Notes: generated by a model not told the origin, from the sequence alone. Positions 11,283 through 23,150 are shown, counted from the first letter of the stretch. The stretch is DNA of 64,000 nt from Cephalopachus bancanus (GCA_027257055.1 JAPVLO010000968.1:496001-560000), one strand, 5' to 3'. Numbers and translations: made by a program.

Positions 11283-11612
11283 GCCGTGGCTCAGCCTGTC
11301 ATCCCAGCACTTGGGAAGCTGAGGTGAGTAGATTGCCTGAACCCGCCGGTTCGAGATCAGCCTGGGCAACTTGGTGAGACCTCATCTCTACAATGAATGA
11401 ATGAATGAATGAATGAATGAATGAATAAATGAATAAATAAATAAATAAATAAACTAGCCAGATGTGGTGGCGCATGCCTGTAGTTCCGGCTCCTTGGAAG
11501 GCTGAGGTGGAAGGATAGCCGGAGTCTAGCAGGTCAGGGCTGGGGTGGCCTTGAGCGTGCCATGGCACCCCAGCCTGGGTGACGGAGTGAGACTCCAACT
11601 CAAAAAAACAAA
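11283..11612 (+). mobile_element. Alu SINE, sense, with microsatellite in the linker
   Basis: This is a dimeric Alu lacking its first few bases. It has the same subfamily 3' end (GGAGTGAGACTCCAACTC) followed by A-rich tail repeats. The A-rich linker between the arms has become an AATG/AATA tetranucleotide array. Imperfect target-site duplications, AAGAATAGAACTG-like at about 11270-11282 and AAGAAGAGAACTG at about 11651-11663, flank it. Confidence 0.9.
11392..11453 (+). repeat. (AATG)n/(AATA)n microsatellite
   Basis: About 62 bp of tetranucleotide repeats. AATG units come first and pass into AATA units. The array replaces the ACAATAAATC linker of the host Alu and probably grew from it. Confidence 0.95.
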
Positions 11613-11779
11613 ACAAAACAAAACAACTCAAAAAATAAATAAAAATGAAAAAGAAGAGAACTGCCCTCAGAATTCCAAGCATTTGGCCCCAGTCTTTCTT
11701 AGAGTAACACGCATTTGTGTGCATCACTTCTATTCTCCATTTTGGAAGATGCCCTAAAAGGTGAGAAAACCACCCTAGG

Positions 11780-12000
11780 AGGCCAAGTCAGGTGCCACCC
11801 TCAGCTCGGCGTGAGGCTTCCAGGCGGGGCATCCGGCGAGAGTGCGGGCCCACACGGGGAGTGCGGAGGGAGCTGCCAGTACCAGGAGTTTCCCGCCCCA
11901 CCCTCCCCAGGAGGGGTGTGGCTTCCCTTCCCCGGAGACCCAGGGAGGGGGCTGCAGGGGTCTGTGGAAAGCTTGGCGCTGGGTCTGAAATTTAGAGAGT
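11780..12000. promoter_or_regulatory. Small CpG-rich patch
   Basis: A run of about 220 bp is GC-rich and dense in CpG; about eight CpGs fall between 11805 and 11870. It lies in otherwise CpG-poor DNA and is followed by a CT-rich tract. A weak promoter or an old GC-rich element are both possible. No gene structure is visible. Confidence 0.35.
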
Positions 12001-12136
12001 GTGAGATTCTACTGAATACTCCTCGGGGCGAAGATCAGAGGGGAAGTTCTCTGGATATGTCGACTGGCTTGGCTCCATTGGGGTGAGCTGCATGGGGCCA
12101 AAGTGCCTGTGTTTGCAAGGGGCTAGCCTGCATTCT

Positions 12137-12212
12137 CCCTCTCTCTCTCTCCCCCTCTCCTTCTCCCTCTCTCTCCCCTTCCTCTGCTCCTTCTCTCCCT
12201 CTCTCTGTATTT
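12137..12212 (+). repeat. CT-rich low-complexity tract
   Basis: A pyrimidine-only run of CTCTCT and CCCCTCTCC units. It is a candidate polypurine/polypyrimidine tract with no coding sense. Confidence 0.9.
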
Positions 12213-13383
12213 TGAGAGTTTTCTTTAAAGACCCTGTTAGAAGGAGTCCGTGGAGAAGCATGTTCTCAAAGCGGTGCAGAGGTTCCCAGCACAGGGACTT
12301 CTGGAAGATCCTGCCTGGTTGCCTCATTAGAACTAGCTCCACACCTTGAGCAACCCAACCCCAAATTATAGTCATCCCTGTCCCAAGGGCTGTGCCTGCT
12401 CTGTCCTGTCCCCCACACCCTCCTCCCCTCTGAGCCCAAGCCTGAAGACCTTGGACACCATTTCTAGAAACACACCATGTGGGGAGAAATGGATGCCGGG
12501 ATCAAGGCGGTGAACCATGCCTCTGTCCCAACTGCAGGTGCCAAGCCTGAGGAAAGCCTGGGGAGCCTGGAAGGGAGAAGCCTCACGTTGCATGAAGTTC
12601 TGAGTTTTGGTTATTATACTGGAAAAGCTATTTTGATTACTGAAATTGGACTGTTCTTGACCTGAAGGGACCCGGAAAATTTGGTACCTGCATGACTGTG
12701 GTCCAGGCTGGAGATAAAGGAATTCACAGCATGAGCTTCACGGGGGATAGGAGAAAGACTGAAGTTGTTTTGCAGCTGTGCTGTATCCCATACTACCTGT
12801 TTTGTATAGTGAGTATATCAGCAAATTCAATGTCTCTCCTTATAGCAGTGCTCTGGAGGGCAGACATTTGGTGGAATTCTTAAAGCAGGATTTAGGTCAA
12901 TCTTGTCCCAGTCTGTGGGTCTCCGTGGGACGTTCAAATTATTTCTGTTCACTCTCTGTTAATAATAAAATGGGTCATATTTATAACCTTGCGAATCAGG
13001 ACCCTGAAAGACAGAACGCGTTTCTGAAATTGATTTGAGGTAACAACCTTGATATTCCTTATAAAGATTTGATCCACAAAGACATGTGAAATGTGTGATC
13101 TGAGTTTAATGCAGATACAGCCCAATCACAAAAATTTTCTAGATCACATTATGAACAGTAAGAATTGATATTTATGGTAGTAACCATAGGGCACTGCAGA
13201 ATCTTGAATCTTAGACATAAATATTTCTGAAACATCTCCCATCCCTACTACCATTATGCAAGTCCAAACCAGCATGACTTTGTAATTCAGCAGCAGCCTC
13301 CATTCTTTTAATTTTATCTTTTCCTAAACCATTCGTGACATGGCAGCCAGAGTGAATTTACACACCTGCTCTTGTGGGAGTTT
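12213..13383. other. No recognised feature
   Basis: About 1.2 kb of apparently unique sequence. Open frames are shorter than 130 codons and resemble nothing I know. Confidence 0.45.
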
Positions 13384-13591
13384 ATTTTATTTTTGAGTTG
13401 GAGTCTCATTCTGTTGCCCAGGCCAGAGTGCAGTGGCACTCTCATAGCCACCACAGCCTCAATCTGCTGGGCTCAGGTGATTCTTCCGCCTCAGCCTTCC
13501 AAGTAGCTGAAACTACTGGCACACACCGCCACGCCCAGCTAATTTTTTGACTTATTGTAGAGATGAGGTCTGGTCAAATGCCCATGCTGGT
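13384..13591 (-). mobile_element. Alu SINE, antisense, 5' part missing, fused to L1
   Basis: The plus strand shows the reverse complement of the Alu right arm (GAGTTGGAGTCTCATTCTG at 13396), the linker, and left-arm sequence through the diverged 'gaggtctggtcaaatgcccatgctggtc'. At about 13590 the Alu stops, leaving out the 5' portion of the left arm, and the sequence passes straight into antisense L1 ORF2. Confidence 0.85.
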
Positions 13592-14965
13592 CCCTTTATT
13601 CCTGTTTTTCTAAGGGTTTTCATCATAAAGGGATGATGGATGTTATCAAATGCTTTTTCTGTGTCTTTTGAAATGATCACATGATTTTCATTTTTAATTC
13701 TGTGTATATATAGTGTATCACATTTACTGACTTGCGTATGTTGAACCACCCTTGCATCCCTGGAATAAAACTCACTTGGCCAGAGTGTATTATTTTTCTA
13801 ATGTGCTACTGATTTTGGTTTGCTAATATTTTGCTGAGGATTTTCATGTCTATGTTCATCAGGGATATTGGTCTGTAATTTTCTCTTTCTTGTTGTGTCC
13901 TTTCCTGGCTTTGCTATCAAGGTGATGCTGGCTTTGTAGAATGAGTTAGGAAGAATTCCCTCCTCTTCAAATTTCTGGAATAGCTTCAGTAAGATTGGTA
14001 CCAGTTCTTTTTTCTTGGGAGAATTCTGATTACTGTTTCAATCTTACTACTCATTATTGTTCTGTTCAAGATTTCTATTTCCTCCTGACTCAAGGTTGGG
14101 CGATCTATGTTTTCATGAATTTACCCATTTCTTCTAGACTGTCCAGATTGTTTGCATAAAGGTGTTCATAATAATCACAAGTGATCCTTGACTTGCATAT
14201 GTTGAATTTCCATCATGTCAATTGTAATGTCTCCGTTTTCATTTCCAACTGAGCCAATTCAAATCTTCTCTGTTTCTTAGTTATGAATTTTGTTTATCTT
14301 TTCAAAGAACCAACTTTCTGTTTCATTGATCCTTTGTATTTTTTTTAAATTTCAATTTCATTTAGTTCTTCTCTAATATTTATTATTTCTTTTATTCTGC
14401 TGCTTTGGGTTTGGTTCAATTGTGTTTTTCTAGTTCCTTGAGGTTAGATTGTTGGTATGCAGTCTTGCAGTCTCATTAATGTAAGCCCTGAGTGCTATAA
14501 ATTTTTCTTCGAGCACAGCTTTGGCTGTGTCCCAGAGGTTTTAATAACTTGTTTCATTGTTGACATTCATTCTGAGTAATTTTAAAATTTCCATCTTGAT
14601 TTCATTGTTGATCCAAGGATCATTCAGGGCAGGTTGTTTAACTTTTATGTTTTTTTTGGGGGGGGATGGTTTCATAACTCTTCTTGGAGTTAATTTCTAG
14701 AGGAAGTGCTTGATATGATTTTTAAGTTTTCGAATTTATTGAGACTTGATTTGTGGCCTATCATATGGTTTGTCTTAGAGAATGCTCCATGAGCTGATGA
14801 GAAAAATGTATATACTGTAGTTTGTGATGGGATGTTCTGTAGATGTCAGTAGTTCCATTTGCTCTAGGGTCCGGTTTAACTCCAATGTTTCTTTGTTGAC
14901 TTTCTGCCTTGATAATCTGTCTATTGCTGTCAGTGGAGCTTTGAAGTTTCCCACTACTATTGTAT

Positions 14966-15006
<41 letters not shown>

Positions 15007-15480
15007 GATTTAGTAGAATTTGTTTCATAAAACTGAAGGCTATGGTATTAGGTGCATACATATTTAAAATTGTTATATCTTCTCATTGGATTGATCCCTT
15101 TATCATTATGTAATAACCACCTTTGTCTTTTTTTACTGTTGTCCGTTTAAAATCTGTTTCATCGGTTACGAGAATGGCTACTCTTGCTCATCTTTGGTTT
15201 GCATGGAATGTTTTTTTCTCATCCCTTTATTTTATGTTTATAGGAGTCTTTGTGTATTAAGTGGGTCTCTTGAAGGCAGCAGATATTTGAATTGTGTTTT
15301 TTTAATCCATTCTGTCAGTCTGTGTCTTTTTAGTGGAACATTGAGACCATTTACATTCAAGATTGATAATTATATGTAAGGTACTAATCCATTCATCATG
15401 CTGGATGCTATCTGGTTGCTTTATTTATTTTTTTCTCTATTGCATTGGTGTTCCATAAGCTCTGTGAGCTTTATGAGTTT
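13592..15480 (-). pseudogene. L1 ORF2 remnant (endonuclease to mid-RT)
   Basis: Recognisable pieces include a reverse-transcriptase block at 13600-13720 (minus strand [14 protein letters not shown], matching the conserved LINE block) and many endonuclease-region stretches further up to about 15400. Frameshifts and stops break the frame throughout, and the FADD active-site region is beyond the deleted 3' end. Confidence 0.8.
14969..15002 (+). repeat. (TC)n microsatellite within L1
   Basis: About 17 uninterrupted TC units lie inside the antisense ORF2 remnant. They arose after insertion, since L1 ORF2 does not carry such a run. Confidence 0.95.
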
Positions 15481-15560
15481 TTCAGCACTTTTATATCAGT
15501 GCATTTCAACCTTTTGTTTCAGTATTTAGGACTCCTTTGAGAATTTCTTGTAGAACCAGT

Positions 15561-16290
15561 CTAGTGGTGATTAAATTCTTTCAGCATTTGCTTGTCTGAG
15601 AAAGACTGCTTTTCTTTTTCATTTGTGAAACTTAGTTTTGCAGGATACACAATCCTAGGCTGACTGTTATTCCGCCTGAGGAGATTGAAGATGGGATCCT
15701 GATCCTTTCTGGCTTGTAGGATTTCTTCTGAGAAGTCTGCTGTTACTCTGATAGGTTTACTTTTGTAAGTTATTGGATGATTTTGTTTCACTACTGTTAC
15801 AATTCTTTCCTTCACATTAACTTTGCCTAACCAGATGATTATATGCCTTGGGGATGACTTTTTTGTAATGAATCTTCTGGGGGCTTTTTCGACTTCTTGT
15901 ATCTGGATGTTTAAATTTCTGGCAAGGCCAGGAAAGTTTCCCTCCATTATTCTGTCATATATGTTTCCCAAAACTGTGGTTTTCTCTTCTTCCTCAGAAA
16001 CACTTATGATTCTTAGGTTTGAATTTTTTTTTTTACATTATCCCACATTTCGTGAACACTTTGTTTCAGTCTTTTGATTCTTTTTTCTTTAATGTTATCT
16101 GACTGTGTTAATTTGAAAACCTTGCTTTCAAGTTTTGAGATCCTTTCTTTTACTTGTTCTAATTTACTGTTACATGTTTCCACTGCATTTTGTACTTCCC
16201 TAAACAATCGTTCCTTTCCAGAATTTCAGCTTGGTATTTTCTTAAAGGTGTCTATCGCTTCTGATAATTTTTCATTCATGTCCTGAATGT
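15561..16290 (-). pseudogene. L1 ORF1 remnant
   Basis: The frame 15971-15561 (136 codons) holds the RNA-binding/C-terminal part of ORF1p, with SPRHIIIWLGKVNVKER, ADFSEEILQARKDQDPIF and a YPAKLSF segment. The frame 16207-16013 holds coiled-coil sequence (LEQVKERISKLESKVF). A frameshift near 16010 separates the two. Confidence 0.85.
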
Positions 16291-17262
16291 TTTAACAATT
16301 TCTTTATGTTGGTTTTCAGCTTCCTCCTAAATCTCATTGAGCAATTTTATTATCAACCTTTTCAATTCTATCTCTGGAATTTCAAATATTTCATTTTAGT
16401 TAGTGTCCTTTGCTAAAGAGTTAGTGTGGTCTTTAGGGGGGATTGGAAAGCTCTGTTTTTTGTTTTTATATTCCCAGAATTACTTTTCTGGTTTCTCCTC
16501 ATTTGGGTTGCCTATTTTTTCTTATTTAAGGATGGTTAGGGGGCTGATGTAGGCATGACAGGGTTCCCCTGTGAACATCTAACATTGATGTGCTGAGTTT
16601 CTCAATTGTCAGCTGTGGCAGTTCCTGTGCTGGGTACCTGCACTGACTCGTGGCATCCTGAGTGGCTGGAGTGGCTTCCAGAGTGGTGTTAGGTGGAGTC
16701 AGATGTTTCCCGAAGCTGAGGTTTTGCATCCATTGTGGGGGGCTATACATTGACCTCCAGCCAGGAGGTGGCATTTGTGAGAGAAAACTGGCACGAAGGT
16801 GACTGTGGGTTTCTCCATGGCCAGTGTTGCTCCAAGGAAGTGCTCAGCCAGCCTTGGTGGAGGGCGGGACTGTGGAGATTTCCCAAGTTCTCTGTCTGTT
16901 TTGAGCTTTAGGAGGGAGTGTGGGGGTGGAGGGAGAAAGGACCGCCAGTGCCCCACTTGTGCGTACTCTTGCCTACCCCAGTGGGGACTGGGAGGGAGTC
17001 CTCACTCCCTGGAGTCATGCTTCCACTGTGTCTACAGGTTGCTACGGTCTGTGCTGTGATCCAGATGAGCCTCTAGCTGGTTCTACCCCAGGTTGACTGC
17101 TTTTTCTCTTCTTTACACTATGTGGCTATTATCACTTGGATTAATTATGGAGCGTGCTGCTGGTCCTGTTCCCCTCTGAGGAAACTCTCTCTTAGTTTAT
17201 TCTACAGGAGAAGCAAACTCTAGCTACCTTTAGTCAGCCATCTTAATCCAGGAGTCCTGGAT
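16291..17262 (-). promoter_or_regulatory. L1 5' UTR of the older L1
   Basis: GC-rich sequence upstream of ORF1 ending with the L1 start motif near 17235-17262. It was a promoter in its time and is now degenerate. Confidence 0.65.
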
Positions 17263-17284
17263 TGTACTAAGGAATTGCTTATCG

Positions 17285-17335
17285 CAGAGTCTGGCGTATT
17301 ATAGGGGCTTAATAAACGCTCACTTGATTGCTATG
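17285..17335 (+). repeat. MIR/L2-like 3' end fragment
   Basis: The sequence GGCTTAATAAACGCTCACTT resembles the 'gtgctcaataaa' 3' end shared by MIR and L2. Confidence 0.45.
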
Positions 17336-17479
17336 GCCACATCCACCACCAGGTCTTTGTCCCATAATGACAAATGGCTACCTCATGTCTACTGTCACAA
17401 TTGCTGTTGTGGTTGTGGTCACCACCATCATCATCATCATTTCCTTCCACATCATGCAAGTCTTGTTGGGATCAAATCC

Positions 17480-18050
17480 AAATACCCTAGTGGATCACAG
17501 GGTCTTTTATGGTCTTCTCCTGTTTGTCTTTTGGGATTCACTTCTTACCCTTTGTCTCCTCATACCCAGCACTCCAAACAAACTAAACTTCTTAGTTCTT
17601 TAAACATTTCGTGTTCTGTTTCAATTCCCTATCTCTGCACCTGTGATTCCTTCTGCATTGAGCATACTGGGTTCAAGCCCATGCTTGGACATCACTTCTT
17701 AGAAACTTTTATTGCTCCCTAAACCCTGGGTTAGGTGACACTCTATTTAAAAAAAATTTGTATTTTGAAATAACTGTAGGTTTACAGAAAAGTTGCAAAG
17801 CTAGTACACAGATACTTCCACCTCTTCACTTAAGTTCCCCTAATAGGTGGAACATTCTTATGTGCTCCCATGAGCCCTTGGCATCTCTTCATAATGTGTG
17901 TCCTGCCACACTATGGTTGCTCCTTTATTTGTCCATGTTCCCTTTTAACTATAAACTTTGTGTGTGCAAGGATTGTGACAAATCTGTGTATGTCACTTCC
18001 ACAGCTGCATGGTGGCCTGTGGTGGGTGCTTAATGGGTGAATGGATAAAT
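17480..18050 (+). repeat. L2 LINE fragment, sense, split by an L1M-like fragment
   Basis: 17480-17745 has the pyrimidine-rich 3' region of L2 (blocks such as 'tattgctccctaaaccctggg'). 17915-18050 continues with the terminal L2 part ('aactataaactttgtgtgtgcaagg ... ggtgcttaatgggtgaatgg'). The interruption at 17752-17910 is another element. Confidence 0.5.
17752..17910 (-). repeat. Old L1M-like 3' fragment
   Basis: The sequence TGAAATAACTGTAGGTTTAC and the following 'aaagttgcaaagctagtacacag' resemble the 3' region of ancient mammalian L1 families. It is inserted into the surrounding L2. Confidence 0.5.
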
Positions 18051-18959
18051 CCACCATATAATAAAATAAGAATTAATATTTATTGTGATTGTGGCATTAC
18101 AATATAGAGCCAATATAAAGAAAATTTCAACTGTATTTCTGCTAAGGTAAAAAAGAAAGGAAAAAAGAAATCTTGACGAAGTAAATTATTGAACACTGAA
18201 ATAAAAAGTAATCTTTTTTTTTTTTTTTGGCAGCCAGTTGACCAGGAGTTTCAAAAACATGGAACTCCCCACTCCATTCTTGAGCATGTCTCCCAGTCAG
18301 AGTTTATTGGTTTTTTTTCCCCTGTGTATGAATATGATTGGAACTGTGTGTTTACCCCTTAATCCTGGGAGACTTCACCACTGAATTTGAATTTTGCATA
18401 ACTTTTCTCCTGTCTGTTGAATCTGGTGTTCTCGATTTCCATAAGATGGATGGCATAGTAGAAGCCCAGTGGACTTCAGATGATGCGAGATTCTTTCTCA
18501 AAAATATTTAAAAAATAGTTCTGCACCACAGGTTCATGGAGCTGGAAGGGAACTCTTTGATCTGAGCCCTTTACTGACATTTTCACACTTAATCATGGCC
18601 AATGACTGCCTTTGGTGAAAGTCTGATATCATACTGTTAAACATCTGCTGCTGGCGTCTTGTTATGTGTCTGTATCCTCTGCTAATATCATCAGCTAGTT
18701 AAGGACAGCAATAGGACTTATTCATCTTTGTATCCTCAGCACAATTTTATTTCTTGGAGCTAAATTTCTCCTTCAGAAACAGGACTGGAGAATCTCTAAA
18801 GAAAACTTCCAACTCAGCAGTTATATCATTTTTAGGTCGGGCATATGACAACTGCCATGTTATCTTTTAGGCATACTGAGAGTTAATATTAATGATAGTT
18901 ATTGTTGATGTTATAAAACCACAGCATCAGTGAGTCCTTCTCTTTCTTGTTACTGTTTC
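18051..18959. other. No recognised feature
   Basis: AT-rich sequence with a poly-T run at 18211-18228. A faint L2-like segment may lie at 18690-18760. No element is clear enough to call. Confidence 0.4.
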
Positions 18960-18964
18960 AGCTG

Positions 18965-19030
18965 GATCTGGAACATTGCCCAGCATATAGTAGATGCCTA
19001 ATCAATATTCACTGATTGCAAGAGTGAATG
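18965..19030 (+). repeat. MIR 3' end, sense
   Basis: GCATATAGTAGATGCCTAAT followed by 'caatattcactga' matches the 3' end of MIR. Confidence 0.6.
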
Positions 19031-19035
19031 ACTCA

Positions 19036-19230
19036 CTATTGAACACCTTTGGTGTCATCTCATTTAATCCTCACAAAAATTCCCAAAGGCAGGCATTATC
19101 CTACCCACTTTAGGGATCATTAAACTGGAACTAAGTGAAGTTCAGAAAATGGCTCATGCTTTCCCAGGTAGCAACTGGCAGAATCAGGATTCAGATCCAT
19201 GTTGGACTGCCTCTGAACGTGTGCGCCTTC
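19036..19230 (-). repeat. MIR SINE, antisense
   Basis: The order of blocks 'catttaatcctcacaaaa', 'aggcaggcattatcc', 'gggatcattaaactgga', 'caggtagcaactggcagaatcaggattcag' is the reverse complement of the MIR core and tRNA-like head. Confidence 0.7.
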
Positions 19231-21100
19231 CACGTGCCCTGGTGCCTATCTGTTGCACTCTCACTCCCTGATAATCTTAGCAGGTTTCCTCCTGGGGATT
19301 CAAGTCCAGTGCCATTTTTGCACAAGAAATGGTGCTGGGGAAAAGCCTTGGGGAGAAGAAACTAGGAGGGAGTAATCATATTCATCGTAAAGATCCCCAT
19401 CGGGATGTAAAAAGATCTACTTGTTAAAAAAAAAAAGACCTAAAAAAAAAAGATAATAAAGATGTAATCCAGCTAAGCAACTTAAAACCTCCCCAGTGAT
19501 AATAACTTGCAAGGAATAACTCAGATTCTCCCAGAAAAAAAATGACTCCCATATTTCTTTTTCATATGAGATGGGGCCAAGCGGGCAATTGTTGATGTTC
19601 CTTATTAGCAGTTCACAGCATTGATGCCCTCCCTTTCCCCGTTTTATCTTCTCTCCTGTCACCAGCAAGTCTGATCAGAACGAGGGCGCTGGGGATATCC
19701 TTTTATTTCTTTTCATTTTATGACGCTGTTGGTATCACACAGTTTATGGTTCCCCTTGAATGTGCTGTGCAAGCTGCCATAACTCAGCCGCTGCATCACT
19801 TTCATGAATCTAAATAAAAGCTTTTGGATTTTTTTGTGAGTTCTATGATGATTTGTCCACAGTGGAATGTTTTTGAAAATAAAGTAATTAATTTCAGAAG
19901 TTTTATCTTCTGTGGTACCTGGAATATTTCAAGTGACACCTGTGACCCTCGTTATATTTTTGCTGCACACCACTGGCTCCCTCACTCACAAGAGTCCAAC
20001 ATTATTTTCCAGAGATGCAAAGCCCCTGCATCGCTCCTTTGTGCCTTTACTCACACTACTCCATTCAGCTGCCTGGTGGCTCCTCTTATCCACACACAGA
20101 AGCTTTGCCCGTCATAAAGGTCTCACTTAGAAGTGATCACCTTGGAAATATGTTTTCATGCCCCTCCTCAGGCTATCAGTGGAATTTCATTGGTATTTCC
20201 AGTTTGGAGCTTCTATTTTTAGGGCTAGCACAGCCCTGGCATCCATGCAGGCATTTCCCTCTTCTGTGTCCACAGCAGACATTGCTAATTTATCTCAACA
20301 TTCTCAGAGTGAACTGGATCTTTTCACGAGTGCCCTCAGGGCAGCCCTCCAGGTAGCAGTAGTCAGAGGAACAGAGGAGAGACGTGGTTTGAAACCTGAC
20401 ATGCGTGAACAGCCTGGATGCCCAGAAGTCTAACATCAACTGAGCGAAGATTTCCTGCTCATTAGACATTTCGGGGAGGGATCCAACATCACTGCGCTCA
20501 AGAGACAGTGGCTGTGAGGGCCTATATATTTGCACAGTAGCTTTCTTTTTCTTTCTTCTGATACACCGATTAATTGCTCTGCAATAGCTTTGCCATTTTC
20601 TGAATTGCTCTTTCCTTGGGTGTTTCTGTGAGTCAGCTGATCATAGAAAATATAGGCAACCTGACTCCTTCAAAGCAGACTGGCTGCTGAGGTGTCTAGC
20701 TAAGGACTATTTGGGGATGCTGTCATCAATGGCTTGCCTCCCCCATGCGTCAAGACCCTAGAGTGGTGCAGCATAGGACACCTCTCTTTTTGTCCCTCTT
20801 GTTACTAAGGTTGTCTTGATGATGGGAAGAACTAGAGTTGGAAGAAAATTGGAGAAGGGAGAAAAGTTTCATAAAACTTTATTCTTCTCAGCTAGGTCTG
20901 GCTGTTACTCGTCTCTTCTTGTGGGTGGGTATTATACGGTTAACATCATTTTCCAGCCTTCTTTCCTGGTTATCTCACTGGGAGCTTAAGATGCTGCAGA
21001 CACTGGATGTTGATATTCGTGACTTTTTTATGGTTTTCATTCGTGCCAATCTCTTCCGTGATACAAGAAACTTTTTGAGGGTAGGGACTGAAAATCTCTT
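19231..21100. other. No recognised feature
   Basis: About 1.9 kb of apparently unique sequence with A-runs at 19425-19455. Open frames up to 113 codons on the plus strand resemble no family. Confidence 0.4.
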
Positions 21101-21389
21101 GTTTTGTTTTGGAGACAAGGTCTTGTTCTGTCATCCAAGCTAGAGTACAGTGGTGTGGTCATAGCTTGTTGCAATCTCAAACTTCTGGGCTCAAGTGATC
21201 CTCCCATCTCTGCCTCCTGGGTAGGTAGGACAATAGGTTCATGCCTCCGTGCCTGGCTATCTTTTTAAATGTTTATTTTGTAGGGACAGGCGCTTGCTGT
21301 GTTGCCCAGGCTGGTCTCGAACTTCTGGCTTCAAGTGATCCTGCTGCCTCAGTCTCCTAAAGACAGACACGGGCCACCACACTGGACCC
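21101..21389 (-). mobile_element. Old Alu (AluJ-like), antisense
   Basis: The plus strand reads TGGAGACAAGGTCTTGTTCT, then both Alu arms in reverse complement, ending 'gggccaccacactgg'. It lacks the lineage-specific linker and 3' end and has many CpG-decay changes, so it belongs to the oldest Alu group. Confidence 0.82.
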
Positions 21390-21519
21390 TGTTTTTTGTT
21401 TTTTGGGTTTTTTTTTGGTTTCATGTGTGAGTATAGGAAAGAAAGAAATACCAGGCATGCTAGCTGAATACCACCACCAAAACCTTTACTACAGACAGCA
21501 ACATGGCACCATTTTCTTT

Positions 21520-21800
21520 CTTTCTTTCTTTTTTTTTTTTTTAGAGTTGGAGTCTCACCCTGTCGCCCAGACTGGAGTGCAGTGGTCGCTCCTGGCTACT
21601 GCAGCCTCAGCCTGCTGGGCTCCGGCGATCCTTCCGCCTCAGCCTTCCGAGTAGCTGGAATTACAGGCGCGCGCTACCACGCCCGGATGATTTTTGATGT
21701 ATTGTAGAGATGAGGTCTCGCCAAGTTGCCCAGGCGGGTCTCGAACCTGCGGGCTCAGGCAATCCACTCACCTCAGCCTCCCAAAGGCGTGAGATTAGGT
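21520..21800 (-). mobile_element. Alu SINE of the lineage-specific subfamily, antisense
   Basis: A T-rich tail (TTTC units then T17) precedes AGAGTTGGAGTCTCACCCTG, the complete right arm, the linker and most of the left arm up to about 21796. It keeps many CpGs and is therefore younger than the neighbouring AluJ. The last bases of the 5' end are altered or missing. Confidence 0.9.
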
Positions 21801-22945
21801 GACAAAATAAGATAAGCCTAAAACAGATTGCAAAAGAGTTAAATAACAGGGTGACAGCAATAAATGGGTGTGTACTAAGAAACAGCTAATGGCGCCTAAC
21901 GCGTGACACAGACATTGAGTCATTTGGTACACCCGAGAGAATCATTCCTGAGGGGAGGAGTGTAGATTTTAGCACTAGTGGACCCCATACCAGAGGCCAC
22001 ATCGCAGGGGACACAGTCTTGTGGCAACAAAGCACAGTCCTTGGCCAGCCCTTGTGTCAGAGCCACTGAGTACCCAGCACATGGACGCTCTAAACCCCAG
22101 TAAGAAGAAGTTGGCTCTGGACTTGCAGACTCCTTGGAGAGTTAATGGAGAGAGGATGATTTCTTCTGGTCACCGGAGAAGTATTTTTTGGCAGCTCTTG
22201 AAGAGGAGAAGTCATGTAGCCACAGGGTTCAAATACAAAACTGTTTCTCCTTCAGCTTTTGGCTTAGCTCCGGCCTCTTCGGGGCAAAGACCTTTCTCCT
22301 TCTTACTTGCTAGTCTGATCAGAAGGAAGAGTTTCTACTTGGCCAGATCTGTGGCGAAACAGAGGAGAGAGCCCAGAGTGGACTAAGACTTATGATGCCA
22401 AGGGAGGTGGGAAGGTGATGTCTCTGGAGATAGTTTGTGCCCTCAAAGGAATGTTTCTCCAGCCACTGTGGCTGAACTGATAGGGATGATGCCAAGACGT
22501 GCATAAGAAAACCCAGTAATTAATCTGTGGAGACTTTTACAACAGATCAAATTCAAGATCAGCCATATCCTGGCATTCAGTGCAGCTAAATACTGTTAAA
22601 TATTGGCACTGGAAAACAACATCTTTGATTCAAGGAAGGGCTGTGATGGTACTGTGAGTTGCCTATCTCTCATCCATCTGTCTTAGTCTGCTTTTTCTTT
22701 TCTTGAAATTTTACTCAACGTTAATTTTTTTCAGCACATTGCAACTGAGTGTCACAATGACACTCCTGATGGTAGGTGAGGATGTCTGGACACCAGCCAG
22801 TTTCTTCTTCTAGGTTTCCTGAATTGAGTAGAAACCATGAAGTTCTACGTGGCCTCCCAAAGAAAGAATTGGGTCTGGCTCAGGCTATTGTTTGTACAAG
22901 CCACTTCCTTTCTCTGCACCTCAAAACAATTTTCCCCTAAAACAA
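21801..22945. other. No recognised feature
   Basis: Apparently unique sequence. An open frame of 121 codons at 22021-22386 has no recognisable domain and is probably chance. Confidence 0.4.
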
Positions 22946-22949
22946 TGAT

Positions 22950-23150
22950 ATCTATAATTTACTGAGCATTTATTAAGCACCAAACACAGCATTTAAGTAC
23001 CATGCACATTCCTTTGGTCTATCCTCAAAAAAACCCCATCAGGCAGGAGCAATTATCATCGCAATTTTAGGGGCAAGGAGCTGAGATTGAAGTAAGGTGG
23101 TGAGTAGCAGAGCTGAGATTCAAACCCAGGTGATCTTACTTCAAAATCTA
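22950..23150 (-). repeat. MIR SINE, antisense
   Basis: Blocks 'actgagcatttattaagc', 'tcaggcaggagcaattatca' and 'gtagcagagctgagattcaaacccagg' occur in the order expected for an antisense MIR. Confidence 0.65.

Larger units (their letters stand above)
13592..17262 (-). mobile_element. Older L1 LINE, antisense, lacking its 3' third
   Basis: The 5' end lies near 17262 (minus strand CTGGATTAAGATGGCTGAC, a typical L1 start). It is followed by a GC-rich 5' UTR (16300-17250), ORF1 remnants, and ORF2 from the endonuclease into the reverse-transcriptase domain. It is more diverged than the L1 at 3.5-10.6 kb and belongs to an older family. The C-terminal half of ORF2 and the 3' UTR (about 2 kb) are absent: the element ends abruptly at an Alu near 13591. 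Confidence 0.88.

Noticed and set aside
12083..12375. Overlapping frames in the CT-rich tract
   Set aside because: They read through a low-complexity CT/GA run and are artefacts of it.
17420..17442. ACC/ATC trinucleotide run giving a His or Ile run
   Set aside because: A short simple repeat without coding context; not an expansion locus that I recognise.
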